A stretch of 64,000 bases of DNA. Origin: a virus. Shown here piece by piece: positions 24,130-32,475 of this stretch (the stretch's first letter is position 1; each line of letters opens with the position of its first letter). A program made the position numbers and the translations under genes. The notes under the pieces were generated by a model. It was not told the DNA's origin. It saw nothing but the letters and a program-made list of their open reading frames with translations, and did no database searches. The DNA lies in the IMG/VR virus record IMGVR_UViG_3300032163_000002, positions 62,001 through 126,000 of that record. One strand, written 5' to 3'.

Positions 24130-25518
24130 CTATGTTCCTGTTGAGGGTAATGTTTCAATTTCTTCTTCGAGTGTACCAATCTTGTTTAGAATTTCAGGAG
24201 CACTGACTTCACGAGTAGAAAAGATTCCGGGTTTTGCAAACACACAAATGGAGTAATCTTGATCAAAAGAAATTTCTTGATATGGTTTTCCAGAACGGTT
24301 TTTTGCGACGAAGATTCTAGCTTTATTTTGCTGGGATTCTTCAAGTGTTTGACAGATACCAAAAATGTGATCAGAAATCCAAGCTTTACTGATGTCTTCT
24401 GAAATATCTGCAAGCCCAACAATCTTTTTACCGATGGCGTCACGTTTGGCCTGAGTTGCGGTAATAACGGATATTTTATGATCTTTTGCAATTTTGTGTA
24501 GCATGGTATAGATTGAGTTTAATTCAAAACGACGGTCTTTGTAAGTATGTGAAGGTTTCATCAGATCCGCGTAATCGACTATGACGGTATCCGGAGCAAA
24601 CCCCGAATCCTGCTTCAATGTGTCGATCAGGCCAGAAAGCTGTTCAGGTGTCAAGGTCATTTCAGAATAGCCAACAATCCTGAGGGCATCTCCATATTTT
24701 GAAAATTGCGTTTGCATCCGTCGCTGCACTTCTCCTGTCATGTCTGTGAGTCGGTCGAATGGAATACCAGAAAAAGAGGAATCGAAACGGTCAGATACGG
24801 CATCCGGTTCTAATTCAAGGGTCACATAAAGAGCCTTAAAACCATAAAGTACAGCCTGCCGCGAGCAATGAACTAAAGCCTGCGATTTTCCTATTCCTGT
24901 TGCTCCAACAAAAACAGTCAACGTACTTGGGCTTATCCCCCCTCGGAGATAACTGTCAAGATTTCCTATCGCACAAGGTATACGCCGGTTGTAGATACTC
25001 GTTAAATCAAGACGCCGATCTGAACGCTTTTCCACAACTTCAGGAAGAAAGAAATCTACAGTACCAAAATCCCGGTCCACAGCAACCATGTTCGCTGCGG
25101 TGATCTCCTTTAGAATATCATCAAAATTGTTTCGTTCGAGGGCTTTTTCTGACTCGGCCAATGCATCCGAAAATGCTCGATGCCGAATATAGACCCGCAA
25201 ATGATCCACATAAAACGGTAAATCTACAAGCGGAGCATCCAGAAGATCCTCGAAGGTTTTCGCATATACGTTCCGTTGTTCTTCTGTGAGCGCAGGATCG
25301 GTAGCGAAGAAATCTACCATGACTTCGAAGCTCGGTGCATGCCCGTAAGTCTTAACATATTCAGCTATGAAATTTGCAATCGCGTTATAATAAGTATCCG
25401 ACCAGAAATCCGGCGTCAGAAGAGGCCAGAATTTCCGATAGAATCCTTCGTCAAAAAATACAGCCGCCAACAAGACACGAAGTGCCTGTGGGCTAAGCTC
25501 GACAAACGTAGCGGGCAT
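24130..25518 (-). CDS. DnaB-like replicative helicase
   Basis: 462 residues. A helical N-terminal domain precedes a RecA-fold motor: Walker A FVGATGIGKSQ at about residue 205, LYVTLELEPDAVSDR, Walker B TVIVDYADLMKPS and ITATQAKRDA. It unwinds DNA at the fork. It overlaps the DUF2493-like gene upstream (TAATG) and is followed by the primase, so helicase and primase are made from adjacent cistrons. Confidence 0.88.
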   Translation of the reverse strand: MPATFVELSPQALRVLLAAVFFDEGFYRKFWPLLTPDFWSDTYYNAIANFIAEYVKTYGHAPSFEVMVDFFATDPALTEEQRNVYAKTFEDLLDAPLVDLPFYVDHLRVYIRHRAFSDALAESEKALERNNFDDILKEITAANMVAVDRDFGTVDFFLPEVVEKRSDRRLDLTSIYNRRIPCAIGNLDSYLRGGISPSTLTVFVGATGIGKSQALVHCSRQAVLYGFKALYVTLELEPDAVSDRFDSSFSGIPFDRLTDMTGEVQRRMQTQFSKYGDALRIVGYSEMTLTPEQLSGLIDTLKQDSGFAPDTVIVDYADLMKPSHTYKDRRFELNSIYTMLHKIAKDHKISVITATQAKRDAIGKKIVGLADISEDISKAWISDHIFGICQTLEESQQNKARIFVAKNRSGKPYQEISFDQDYSICVFAKPGIFSTREVSAPEILNKIGTLEEEIETLPSTGT

Positions 25519-25892
25519 TAGCCGCCAAGCTCTAGTACCGGGATTCCTTTCGTTCGAGCACGTTCCACCATATCCGCTGTACCTCTACCCCCCGGAAAAG
25601 CCAGCAAAACATCTGGATGCCAGTGTTCGAGAAGTCGCTCATTACGAAGTGGTCCAGCCGCTTTTCCTTCAGTTTTCCAGTCTGCATTTTCAACCGCTAC
25701 GCTAAACCCAAAAAATCGTTTTGCTAAAAATTCAGCTAATGCGTCCGCTCCTTGCGCTCCACCAGTTACAACTGTCACCTTGGGGACGTAAGAATAACGG
25801 TCCAATGCATTGAAAACACCGTCTTCATTGTTGTAATTACGCCCACCACAAACAGCGACAACCAAACCACGGCCATTCAAGCGTCCGTCCAT
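25518..25892 (-). CDS. DUF2493/SLOG-domain protein
   Basis: 124 residues. CGGRNYNNED, VVTGGAQGADALAE, ADWKTEGKAAGPLRNERL and FPGGRGTADMVERA are the usual motifs of this nucleotide-binding Rossmann family (SLOG). Such proteins are thought to bind nucleotides or derivatives; the phage role is unknown. It overlaps the helicase start. Confidence 0.85.
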   Translation of the reverse strand: MDGRLNGRGLVVAVCGGRNYNNEDGVFNALDRYSYVPKVTVVTGGAQGADALAEFLAKRFFGFSVAVENADWKTEGKAAGPLRNERLLEHWHPDVLLAFPGGRGTADMVERARTKGIPVLELGG

Positions 25893-25908
25893 TTTATTCC
25901 TCTTTCAG

Positions 25909-26448
25909 TTATTGAAGGTAATCGGCTAAGACGGCAGACATTGCCGGATCACTGCTAAGCGTCGGGGCTAACTGCCTGAACTCCGGAAGAGACCAGACAT
26001 AGTCACGAGGAAGAAGCCTGACTAAGAACGGATCTAAAAGAACATCCGATATCGTCTTCATATCTACACGCGATACCATGATGTTTTTGAGCGTAGCCTC
26101 ACCAGATTTCAAAATATTCTCCGGACACCGCGCGCCCTGAGACATTTGCACCCGACGGAGCCACGCTTTATACCGAGATACGCACCCAGCGTTGACACCT
26201 AAATACCGCCACGTCGGATAAGTCGTGGCGTAAGGTGTTGGCTTAACCCACTCGACAAATTGTGCTTGTAGAAAATGAAAAACGCTAATGTGCTTTTCCC
26301 CGCAGAACCGAAGAATAGCACAAATCGGTTTCCAAAGCTTTAGATTTTCAGCATGAATTCCATTACGCAACACACCCCGGTAATAAGTCGTAACAGAATG
26401 TTGTTGCACAAGTTTTTCATAAAATTGAAGGGCTTGAATAACCTGCAT
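25909..26448 (-). CDS. Hypothetical protein
   Basis: 179 residues from ATG 26448 (GGAAGG 10 nt upstream). The frame is open to 26601, but that part overlaps the UvsW-like gene and has no good start. Helical with several Trp/Tyr. No family recognised. Confidence 0.6.
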   Translation of the reverse strand: MQVIQALQFYEKLVQQHSVTTYYRGVLRNGIHAENLKLWKPICAILRFCGEKHISVFHFLQAQFVEWVKPTPYATTYPTWRYLGVNAGCVSRYKAWLRRVQMSQGARCPENILKSGEATLKNIMVSRVDMKTISDVLLDPFLVRLLPRDYVWSLPEFRQLAPTLSSDPAMSAVLADYLQ

Positions 26449-26488
26449 CCGGTTGAGACCTTCCGGATTTCGTAAATGAACCGAGGTC

Positions 26489-28093
26489 TCATACGCTAGT
26501 TTTCTCCGCTTTATTGTTGGGCCAGAGGAATTCTTGGTCTTCCCCGTCGTCATCATCGTATTGCTCCAACGATGCCGTAACAGGTTGCTGCTGTGCGACA
26601 CCGCTCTCGTACACGGAAATGGTTGAGAAAATCTTCTCGTCTTCGTAAACCTTCAATCGCGCCTTGAAATGTTTGAGCAAATAAGGATTCGTCAAATCAA
26701 GAAAATCTATGACCTCAAGCGAATGCCCTCCTTCCTTGATACGAAGTCCGCGCCCGATCCGCTGCATCACCCGCACAAAGCTTTTTGTTGGAGCCGCAAG
26801 AATGACCACATCAAGATCAGGAACATCGGTGCCTTCATCAAAAATAACCGTGGAGACAAGAATTGAAAGCGCCCCGCTTCGAAGATCAGCTACGGCCTTG
26901 TTGACAATACTCCGGTAAGACACGGAAGCCATATCTTTTCGTGCAATGAAAATGGCAGGGGGGAGAGTCGGATCACCTTTTTTCAAAGCTACATATTCAG
27001 CTTCAAGATTCCGAACCAATTTAACGCTAAAGCCCCCGACGACCAGAACCCGCTTTCCAGTCTTCGCCCGCTCCACAGCAAGCTCCATGATCCTTCGGGA
27101 CCGGCCTTCATTGCCAATGATCAGGTAGTTCAGGGCCTCCCGCCAGTTGTAATGACTGCACCCTGCGGGCTCTGAGACCTCGTAGACGATCAACCCAGCC
27201 TGTGCCAGCTTACCTTGCCTCTGAAGCCGTTCAGGCGGAACATCGACCAACAGGGGGCCTGTGCAGCCCATCAGGACCAGATCCGTCTCCTCATCCTTCG
27301 TGAAGGGGGTGCCGGACATGCCGACTCTAACCTGAGCCGGACAAGCGTCGAGAATCGCCCTGAAGGTGCGATCACCCTTTCCAACCCGATGGGCTTCGTC
27401 AGCTATCACAACGCGACTCTCCCGTAGAAGAGACAAAACGTAGGGGTCTCTAACGTAGAGCCGGGAAGCCAGCGTGTCAATGCTCCCGATGAGAAACTTC
27501 CCCGGTTTGTTGGTCTCGGCCATGATGATGCCAACACGCTCAGATCCGAGAAACTCGCAGAATCGTTCGTAGGTTTGGTCCACAAGCTGTTGTCCATGAA
27601 CGAGTACAAGGGTCGGGACATCGAAAGCATGAGCTATCATCGCTCCCACAAGGGTCTTACCGCCCCCGGTCGCAATCCGAAGAACGCCACGCTGATCACC
27701 GGGGTAGTTGGCCCGGAGAACCCTCTTGACAGCGTCTACCTGATAGTCCCACGGAGTCAGTGACCCGAACGGCCCGGTAATGGGGTTGACGACGGGTAAG
27801 AACTCAAAACCTTCCGGCATGAAAAGTTCGACCGGAAATCCTGCTTTCGTGAGAGCTTCCGTAACTAAAGACAAAACACCTGAAGGAAATGCCCCTCCTG
27901 TACTTAACAGATGAAGCTTTCCATCCCAACGTTTCTGCTTATAAGCTGTTGTCCAGAAATAACCTTTCTTGTAGCAGGAGGTTACTTCGTCAACAATATT
28001 ACGGGGATATCGGCTTAGAAACCTCGCGCGCTGCGCCCCAACCAGAATGTTCATTTTTGTTCCAAGCGGAAGAGGAAGCTGCACAGCAGGCAT
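26489..28093 (-). CDS. UvsW-like SF2 DNA/RNA helicase
   Basis: 534 residues. An N-terminal domain with YPRNIVDEVTSCYKKGYFW and QKRWDGKLHLL resembles UvsW. Motifs follow: I IATGGGKTLVGA, II VVIADEAHRVG, III GMSGTPF, V DEGTDVPDLD, VI MQRIGRGLRIKEGG. UvsW-type enzymes regress forks and unwind R-loops, switching from origin to recombination-dependent replication. The ATG is 7 nt from the -10 of P5, so leaderless translation is likely; an internal ATG at codon 14 is a weaker alternative. Confidence 0.88.
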   Translation of the reverse strand: MPAVQLPLPLGTKMNILVGAQRARFLSRYPRNIVDEVTSCYKKGYFWTTAYKQKRWDGKLHLLSTGGAFPSGVLSLVTEALTKAGFPVELFMPEGFEFLPVVNPITGPFGSLTPWDYQVDAVKRVLRANYPGDQRGVLRIATGGGKTLVGAMIAHAFDVPTLVLVHGQQLVDQTYERFCEFLGSERVGIIMAETNKPGKFLIGSIDTLASRLYVRDPYVLSLLRESRVVIADEAHRVGKGDRTFRAILDACPAQVRVGMSGTPFTKDEETDLVLMGCTGPLLVDVPPERLQRQGKLAQAGLIVYEVSEPAGCSHYNWREALNYLIIGNEGRSRRIMELAVERAKTGKRVLVVGGFSVKLVRNLEAEYVALKKGDPTLPPAIFIARKDMASVSYRSIVNKAVADLRSGALSILVSTVIFDEGTDVPDLDVVILAAPTKSFVRVMQRIGRGLRIKEGGHSLEVIDFLDLTNPYLLKHFKARLKVYEDEKIFSTISVYESGVAQQQPVTASLEQYDDDDGEDQEFLWPNNKAEKTSV

Positions 28094-28099
28094 GGTTAA

Positions 28100-28128
28100 A
28101 ACTTACACCCGTAAGAGAAAAAAGTCAA
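28100..28128 (-). promoter_or_regulatory. Promoter-operator cassette P5
   Basis: Leftward TTGACT (28123-28128), 17-bp spacer, TAAGTT (28100-28105), operator CTTACGGGTGTAAG (28102-28115). It drives the UvsW-like gene, whose ATG 28093 is at the expected transcription start. It is back to back with a rightward promoter at 28138. Confidence 0.85.
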
Positions 28129-28137
28129 GAGATACCC

Positions 28138-28166
28138 TTGACAGTCAAACGTATTGAACCTAAGTT
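28138..28166 (+). promoter_or_regulatory. Rightward sigma-70-type promoter of a putative small RNA
   Basis: TTGACA (28138-28143), exactly 17 bp, TAAGTT (28161-28166): the same boxes as the leftward cassettes but without the CTTACA palindrome, so it should be free of the shared repressor. The expected start is near 28173. Confidence 0.65.
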
Positions 28167-28172
28167 ACAGGC

Positions 28173-28246
28173 TGCTGCTGTGCTCGCTGGGCCGAACACC
28201 CTGCGCGTACGTTTCGCCCCCGGTGTCCACCGGGGGCGTTCTTTTC
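28173..28246 (+). ncRNA. Candidate small RNA, about 75 nt
   Basis: Lies between the promoter at 28138-28166 and a hairpin terminator at 28215-28246. No convincing ORF occurs in this stretch. The 5' half contains a CTG-rich segment, and ACACC can pair alternatively with GGTGT of the terminator stem. It is transcribed opposite to all surrounding genes, and its 3' end abuts the stop of the coiled-coil gene at 28250. Target unknown. Confidence 0.5.
28215..28246 (+). terminator. Strong hairpin terminator
   Basis: CGCCCCCGGTG / CACCGGGGGCG, an 11-bp perfect stem with a 2-nt apex (28215-28238), followed on the plus strand by TTCTTTTC. On the minus strand no T-run follows, so it works rightward. Confidence 0.8.
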
Positions 28247-28249
28247 TCC

Positions 28250-28810
28250 TCATGCCGTCTCCGACGACGAAACCACAGCTTCATCCAGAATCACTTCAAT
28301 TCCATAAACCTTACGAAAAAATTTCTCTATGTAAATCGAGTAAGGTAATCCAGATTCAAGAACGGCTCCAGCAGCATCCTGTGTCAGTAAAAGCTTTCCA
28401 TCATCACGCTGAAGAAGCTCGAAAAGGTTCAAGTCTTCGATATAAACAAGAAAGCTGGGGTGCTTTCCCTGTGTATGGACGATCCCTTCATTCATTTCCT
28501 TTGCAGCTTCTACCCGTTCCTCCACTGTTTTCATTTTTCGAATCTCAGCTAATGCTTTGTCATGTTCAGCATAACCGTCAGCATATACGGAATGCATTTC
28601 CCGACTAAGGACATTCGTTGCGTAAAGTGCTCCGAACATGCCTTCACTTCGATGCGACAGAACTTTTACGAGTCCAAGCACTTTTTCCATCTGCTCTACA
28701 ATGAGTTTCTGGTTAGCCTCAACTCTGGCAAGCCGTTTTTCAAATTCCTCTTTACGCTTTTCAGATTCCTCTTTTTCATCAGTAATAAGTTCGCGCTTAC
28801 GAATCGGCAC
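28250..28810 (-). CDS. Coiled-coil hypothetical protein (GTG start)
   Basis: 186 residues from GTG 28810; GGAGG is 6-7 nt upstream and the start overlaps the previous TAG. The first 50 residues are a very charged Glu/Lys/Arg helix, then a helical region and a globular C-terminus. Function unknown. Confidence 0.65.
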   Translation of the reverse strand: MPIRKRELITDEKEESEKRKEEFEKRLARVEANQKLIVEQMEKVLGLVKVLSHRSEGMFGALYATNVLSREMHSVYADGYAEHDKALAEIRKMKTVEERVEAAKEMNEGIVHTQGKHPSFLVYIEDLNLFELLQRDDGKLLLTQDAAGAVLESGLPYSIYIEKFFRKVYGIEVILDEAVVSSSETA

Positions 28811-29238
28811 TAAGCACCTCCATAAATAATTCCAACTTCACGTTCAGCCAATGTTCGCCATTTTCGAGCATCATTAGAATCAAAAGAGTTCAAACACTTA
28901 ATACGATTATGTTCCAACCCATAATTATACCAGTCAGACACCCTTTCCTCTTGTTTACACAAAATAACCCACGGTAGAGAATGAGAATAAGGTAATGCAG
29001 AAGACGCAAATCGAGTCAAGAACTGCTTCCGACTTTGCTTAAAAAACTTTCCCCCCTCTGGAAATACAACAGGCGGGCTACCCTCAACCGTAATAACAAA
29101 TTGATCATCCACATAAACCACAAACAACCAAAATGAATACATCTCGTGAAAACTATCACCGACTTTCGGGTTTTGCAGCGCATCAAGCGTCAACGTGATA
29201 AGTTCGTTCCAAGATATTTCTTTACCCTCTAATTCCAT
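28810..29238 (-). CDS. Hypothetical protein
   Basis: 142 residues beginning MELEGKEISWNELITLTLDA. Contains FWLFVVYVDDQFVITVEG, a beta-rich segment. GGGAGGA lies upstream. A degenerate operator-like sequence is at 29260-29272, just before the gene. Not recognised. Ends in TAG. Confidence 0.65.
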   Translation of the reverse strand: MELEGKEISWNELITLTLDALQNPKVGDSFHEMYSFWLFVVYVDDQFVITVEGSPPVVFPEGGKFFKQSRKQFLTRFASSALPYSHSLPWVILCKQEERVSDWYNYGLEHNRIKCLNSFDSNDARKWRTLAEREVGIIYGGA

Positions 29239-29259
29239 GACGTTATCATTCCTCCCACA

Positions 29260-29272
29260 CTAAACCTGTAAG
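29260..29272 (-). promoter_or_regulatory. Degenerate operator half-site without promoter boxes
   Basis: CTTACAGGTTTAG on the minus strand resembles the shared operator with one base deleted and the second arm damaged. No TTGACA-like -35 stands at the right distance. It may be a decayed cassette or a weak repressor site. Confidence 0.3.
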
Positions 29273-29283
29273 AGATAATCCTT

Positions 29284-29772
29284 TCACGAGCTATCTTTGT
29301 TAAGCGCCTTGAATCGTGTCAGCGTCTTTAATTTATGCTGTATCGGGCGTAACCCCTCACGAAGACGACGCCGATTGATCGCAGCACAAATTGACAAGTA
29401 ATTTGCTGTGTGACAAGACTCACACCGACAACCTCGTTGATACCGCGCGCAAGTCCCATGCTGAGACAGTGCCCGTTTTATTCCAGCTTCTGTTACACGC
29501 AACCGACTAACATGAGCAATACGTCTGACTGCTACTCCAGTTATAGGCTCATTTTTTTCACGCAACAATTTCATGGCATTTTCAAAGCGCTTGTTTCGAG
29601 CATATTGAGAAGCATGAAAGCGAGCAAGAACAGCCTGCTCCTCCTGTCCAGCCCGTGTAACGATTTGTCGAACCCGCTCACGACTTATTTCAAATTGACG
29701 GCCTATCGCAGAAAGCGGTGCGCCTTTCAAAGCCAATTCAATAATCAGCATTTCACGAGTCTTGTTAACCAT
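29284..29772 (-). CDS. Sigma-region-4-like HTH protein with zinc motif
   Basis: 162 residues. KGAPLSAIGRQFEISRERVR followed by QIV is a close match to the sigma-70 region 4 helix-turn-helix that reads -35 boxes. After a helical linker, HGTCARYQRGCRCESC introduces a zinc-binding Cys cluster of the kind found in many small phage DNA-binding proteins. It could act on promoters, including the cassettes described here. Start at ATG 29772. Confidence 0.6.
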   Translation of the reverse strand: MVNKTREMLIIELALKGAPLSAIGRQFEISRERVRQIVTRAGQEEQAVLARFHASQYARNKRFENAMKLLREKNEPITGVAVRRIAHVSRLRVTEAGIKRALSQHGTCARYQRGCRCESCHTANYLSICAAINRRRLREGLRPIQHKLKTLTRFKALNKDSS

Positions 29773-29779
29773 ACTTCAT

Positions 29780-30562
29780 TTAACGAAGTTTGAGCGTGGA
29801 CACTGGAATGAACCATGCAATCAAAAAATCAAAATTTCGAGACAGATATTTAATCCTCCCAACAACGACCGGATCTTTTTTCCTAAACGTACGCGCCGGA
29901 CTAACCCCAATCTCATCGAAGATTTTCAGTGCCATTGCCCGCTCAGTCGCTGTGAGAATATGAGGCTTCGAAAGAGCAAAGGGAAACGTGATCTCTTCGC
30001 GGAATTTTTCAGCCCATCGGTTAACCAGCATAACAGGAGAAACCGTTCCATCAGCCGCCTTTTTATCAATAGTATAAGTTTTCTCCGCTGTTATTGCCTC
30101 CTCAGAGACATATCGCCCTTCTCCAAGAGCCGGAGCTTCTGATTCCTGAGCACGAACAGTTGGACCATTCCAACGGTTTTCACCACTTCTAAAATTCTTC
30201 GTCGGCTTCTTCCGTGTCGTCCTGACAGCAAAAATATCAATGGTAAAATCCGGAACGAGAATATACCCTGCCTCAAAAGCTGCACGCAACTTATGATAAG
30301 TCTCTGCTTTTTGAGACAACCTATGTAAATCCTGTTTGATCCGAACGAGATTCCAATGGTTTTTCTTGGCAATCTCGAAGTTTTCAGTCCGCTCTTTTAG
30401 CTCTACCTCCGTTTTTCTGATCAACTGAGATATCCAAGCAATAAGAGTTGTCTGTGAGGATGTAGCATCTACTTCAGACCCCACAACGACAGACACTTCA
30501 TCAGGAACCAACTCAGCCATTACTGGCGTTTCCAGTGCAGCAAGTTCCAGCGTCGCGCTCAT
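29780..30562 (-). CDS. Hypothetical protein
   Basis: 260 residues. Acidic N-terminus, a coiled coil (residues ~45-85), basic linker (RTTRKKPTKNFRSGENR) and a C-terminal globular domain. GAGGAGGGA precedes ATG 30562, which lies within the end of the upstream gene. Not recognised. Confidence 0.65.
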   Translation of the reverse strand: MSATLELAALETPVMAELVPDEVSVVVGSEVDATSSQTTLIAWISQLIRKTEVELKERTENFEIAKKNHWNLVRIKQDLHRLSQKAETYHKLRAAFEAGYILVPDFTIDIFAVRTTRKKPTKNFRSGENRWNGPTVRAQESEAPALGEGRYVSEEAITAEKTYTIDKKAADGTVSPVMLVNRWAEKFREEITFPFALSKPHILTATERAMALKIFDEIGVSPARTFRKKDPVVVGRIKYLSRNFDFLIAWFIPVSTLKLR

Positions 30563-30968
30563 TTTTCACTCCCTCCTCTTTACCAAGCAAAACTTTCACC
30601 ATAGCATTAATTTCAGCACAGATCGGGGCGTCAATATAAATTAAATCCCCTTCATCCGCCTCAATGTCTTCCCCGTGAATCTTCGGATCGTAAGCCACTT
30701 GAAAAAGAAGTCCAACTTCATGCGCCCATTCCTGAAACACCGGATCATTATAACCGGGATCAAAAAGATCCTCACGGATTTTTCCCCAAAACAACGCAAG
30801 AGGAAGCAACATTTCCATTATGGCAGCGGCATGAGTGAACATCTCTGAACGAATCTTGTTGAAATCAGGCGGTTTTTGCTCGGTTTCTCCGTGACCAGTG
30901 ATACACCCTGCAAGAAAAATGTCGTTGAGATTCTTGTCTATTTCTTCAGGCGTTAGGATTTTTTTCAT
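30513..30968 (-). CDS. Hypothetical protein
   Basis: 151 residues from ATG 30968, beginning MKKILTPEEIDKNLNDIF; helical, acidic. An upstream extension of the frame lies in the neighbouring gene and is not needed: AAGGAGG lies upstream of this ATG. The start overlaps the previous stop (ATGA). Function unknown. Confidence 0.7.
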   Translation of the reverse strand: MKKILTPEEIDKNLNDIFLAGCITGHGETEQKPPDFNKIRSEMFTHAAAIMEMLLPLALFWGKIREDLFDPGYNDPVFQEWAHEVGLLFQVAYDPKIHGEDIEADEGDLIYIDAPICAEINAMVKVLLGKEEGVKNERDAGTCCTGNASNG

Positions 30969-31216
30969 ACCCGTTGTGCCTCCTTTTTTGCCGCTTGAAG
31001 TTCCCGCCGTTTCTTTTCCCACTCCCGCTTCGCCTGCATGTCTGCGAAAGCGGTCTTACCCCGTTGCGCAGCATCATCGCGGAACTACTGCCACGGCCCA
31101 ACACGCAGATAAGCACGCACGTAGACACGTCGCTGAAGCTTTATCATAGCCCGATACTTGATAAGCTCGGCGGCTTCCCGTGGATCTTTGTCATTAACGA
31201 AAAATTTCAATTTCAT
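30965..31216 (-). CDS. Small protein interrupted by one in-frame TAG
   Basis: ATG 31216 to TGA 30965, 83 codons with TAG at codon 44 (31085-31087). Before it: MKLKFFVNDKDPREAAELIK and RRVYVRAYLRVGPWQ. After it, same frame: FRDDAAQRGKTAFADMQAKR and a Lys/Glu/Arg-rich helix. The TGA overlaps the next ATG, as expected for a real cistron in this operon, and the AGGAGG of the next gene lies within its end. TAG at the place of a CAG would restore WQQF. Suppression, mutation or assembly error are possible. Confidence 0.65.
31085..31087 (-). other. In-frame amber codon
   Basis: TAG at codon 44 of the gene at 30965-31216; coding sequence continues without frameshift to a TGA that overlaps the next start codon. 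Confidence 0.8.
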
Positions 31217-31218
31217 AA

Positions 31219-31380
31219 TTACATCTCCCTAGCGCTTTTTTCAGCATTTGCAACCCACACGAAACAAAATACTCCAACTGCCACCATCCAATTACTCCCC
31301 AACCAAATCAATAACAGGCTTACAATATAAAGCACCCACGAAAAAATCAGCACAAACCAGTATGCCCATTTATTTTTCAT
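31219..31380 (-). CDS. Small membrane protein, two transmembrane segments
   Basis: 53 residues. Two hydrophobic stretches: YWFVLIFSWVLYIVSLLLIW and MVAVGVFCFVWVA, joined by a short loop, with a charged C-terminus. GGAGGA is upstream of ATG 31380. It could be a small holin-like or superinfection membrane protein; no specific evidence. Confidence 0.65.
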   Translation of the reverse strand: MKNKWAYWFVLIFSWVLYIVSLLLIWLGSNWMVAVGVFCFVWVANAEKSAREM

Positions 31381-31580
31381 TTTCCTCCTTCAGCTATAGC
31401 ATTTCGTTTATTTAACCAATATTGCTGAAACCACCCAAGACGATGTACTGGCCTGCAATACCCGCATCCCGGAAGAAGACACCGATCTACGAGAATCGAC
31501 CAGTTATACCAAAACATCCAACGAGGCGTCGCGGGCGCTATACGTTGTTGGCTACCATAACCATGCGTGTGAGGTCTCAA
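31377..31580 (-). CDS. Small Trp/Cys-rich protein (TTG start)
   Basis: 67 residues from TTG 31580, with AGGAAG upstream and a TTGA overlap with the previous stop. Contains CLLPGCGYCRPVHRLGWFQQ. The stop overlaps the next ATG (ATGA). Overlaps on both sides support it, but other frames in this stretch are also partly open. Function unknown. Confidence 0.5.
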   Translation of the reverse strand: MRPHTHGYGSQQRIAPATPRWMFWYNWSILVDRCLLPGCGYCRPVHRLGWFQQYWLNKRNAIAEGGK

Positions 31581-31999
31581 ATTTTCTTCCTCGCAACACG
31601 AATATAGTGAAGAGGAGGCCAACGCGGCGGAATATTCTTGTATTGATCAGTACAGGCCATATCCAATGCTTTCCGTAATACCTTCACCAATTTTTTTGTT
31701 TCAGCAAGATCGCTCCGAAGAGATGCATCTGTAAAAAGAAACTCTTCAATATAAGGATGGTCTGAATCATCTGGCAACGCCTTGAACATGAACTCTATCG
31801 CTTCTCGTGTCAATCTGGTCAATTTACTGACACAAGTTATATCTGGAATTTTAACTCGTGATTTTGTCGTTTGTAGAGCCAAGATATTCACTGTTCTCAA
31901 CAACTTACTTCGCTGTTCATTCAAATCTGTAACAGCAACGCAAGTACCTTCATGCTTCAATTCAAAACACCGAAAACATATTGTTGGGCGCTGATTCAT
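31577..31999 (-). CDS. Hypothetical protein with CxxC motif
   Basis: 140 residues, starting MNQRPTICFRCFELKHEGTC, which holds a possible zinc site. The rest is helical with a basic end. Overlaps the zinc-ribbon gene upstream by ATGA. Not recognised. Confidence 0.65.
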   Translation of the reverse strand: MNQRPTICFRCFELKHEGTCVAVTDLNEQRSKLLRTVNILALQTTKSRVKIPDITCVSKLTRLTREAIEFMFKALPDDSDHPYIEEFLFTDASLRSDLAETKKLVKVLRKALDMACTDQYKNIPPRWPPLHYIRVARKKI

Positions 32000-32475
32000 A
32001 CTTTTTTCTTCTCACCAAGAATAATCTTTTCAACTTGGTCGTCACTCAACCCTCGCCAACGACACCACCGAATAACACAACCCACTTTGAAATTGAGCCA
32101 CACATTTTCACAGGCATGTTTCACAAGCTCAAAAGCTGCCCGCCAGTAACTACCGTACCACGCACGAACTAAACACCACAGATTAAGCTGCCATATAGGT
32201 TCTACTTTTATTCCCCGATCCTGAAATACACGAAGCCCCCGCAAGGCATTCTCCCACGGAACAGAGTAAACAGGATATCGACGGTTCACTTCAATACTCC
32301 GCGTTTTCATGCTGCATATCTTGCACACTACACGCCGCTTGTGACCTGCAAAAACGCCATGACAAGAACAGCACTCATTCCAATAATTGCCGTTCTCGTG
32401 CTTAAAATCTTCAGGCCAATCCCGTTCCGTTGCTTTCCAGTCCCGTTCATTTACTTTGTAAGAAGAATCAGCCAT
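31996..32475 (-). CDS. Zinc-ribbon phage protein
   Basis: 159 residues. NGNYWNECCSCHGVFAGHKR followed by CKIC is a zinc-ribbon pattern common in phages (GNY...C..C...F.GHKRR..C..C). The C-terminal part is Trp-rich. Overlaps the upstream alpha-CTD-like gene. Function unknown. Confidence 0.7.
   Translation of the reverse strand: MADSSYKVNERDWKATERDWPEDFKHENGNYWNECCSCHGVFAGHKRRVVCKICSMKTRSIEVNRRYPVYSVPWENALRGLRVFQDRGIKVEPIWQLNLWCLVRAWYGSYWRAAFELVKHACENVWLNFKVGCVIRWCRWRGLSDDQVEKIILGEKKKV

Noticed and set aside
31422-31607. Rightward 61-codon frame
   Set aside because: Opposite strand to a leftward gene with start/stop overlaps on both sides.
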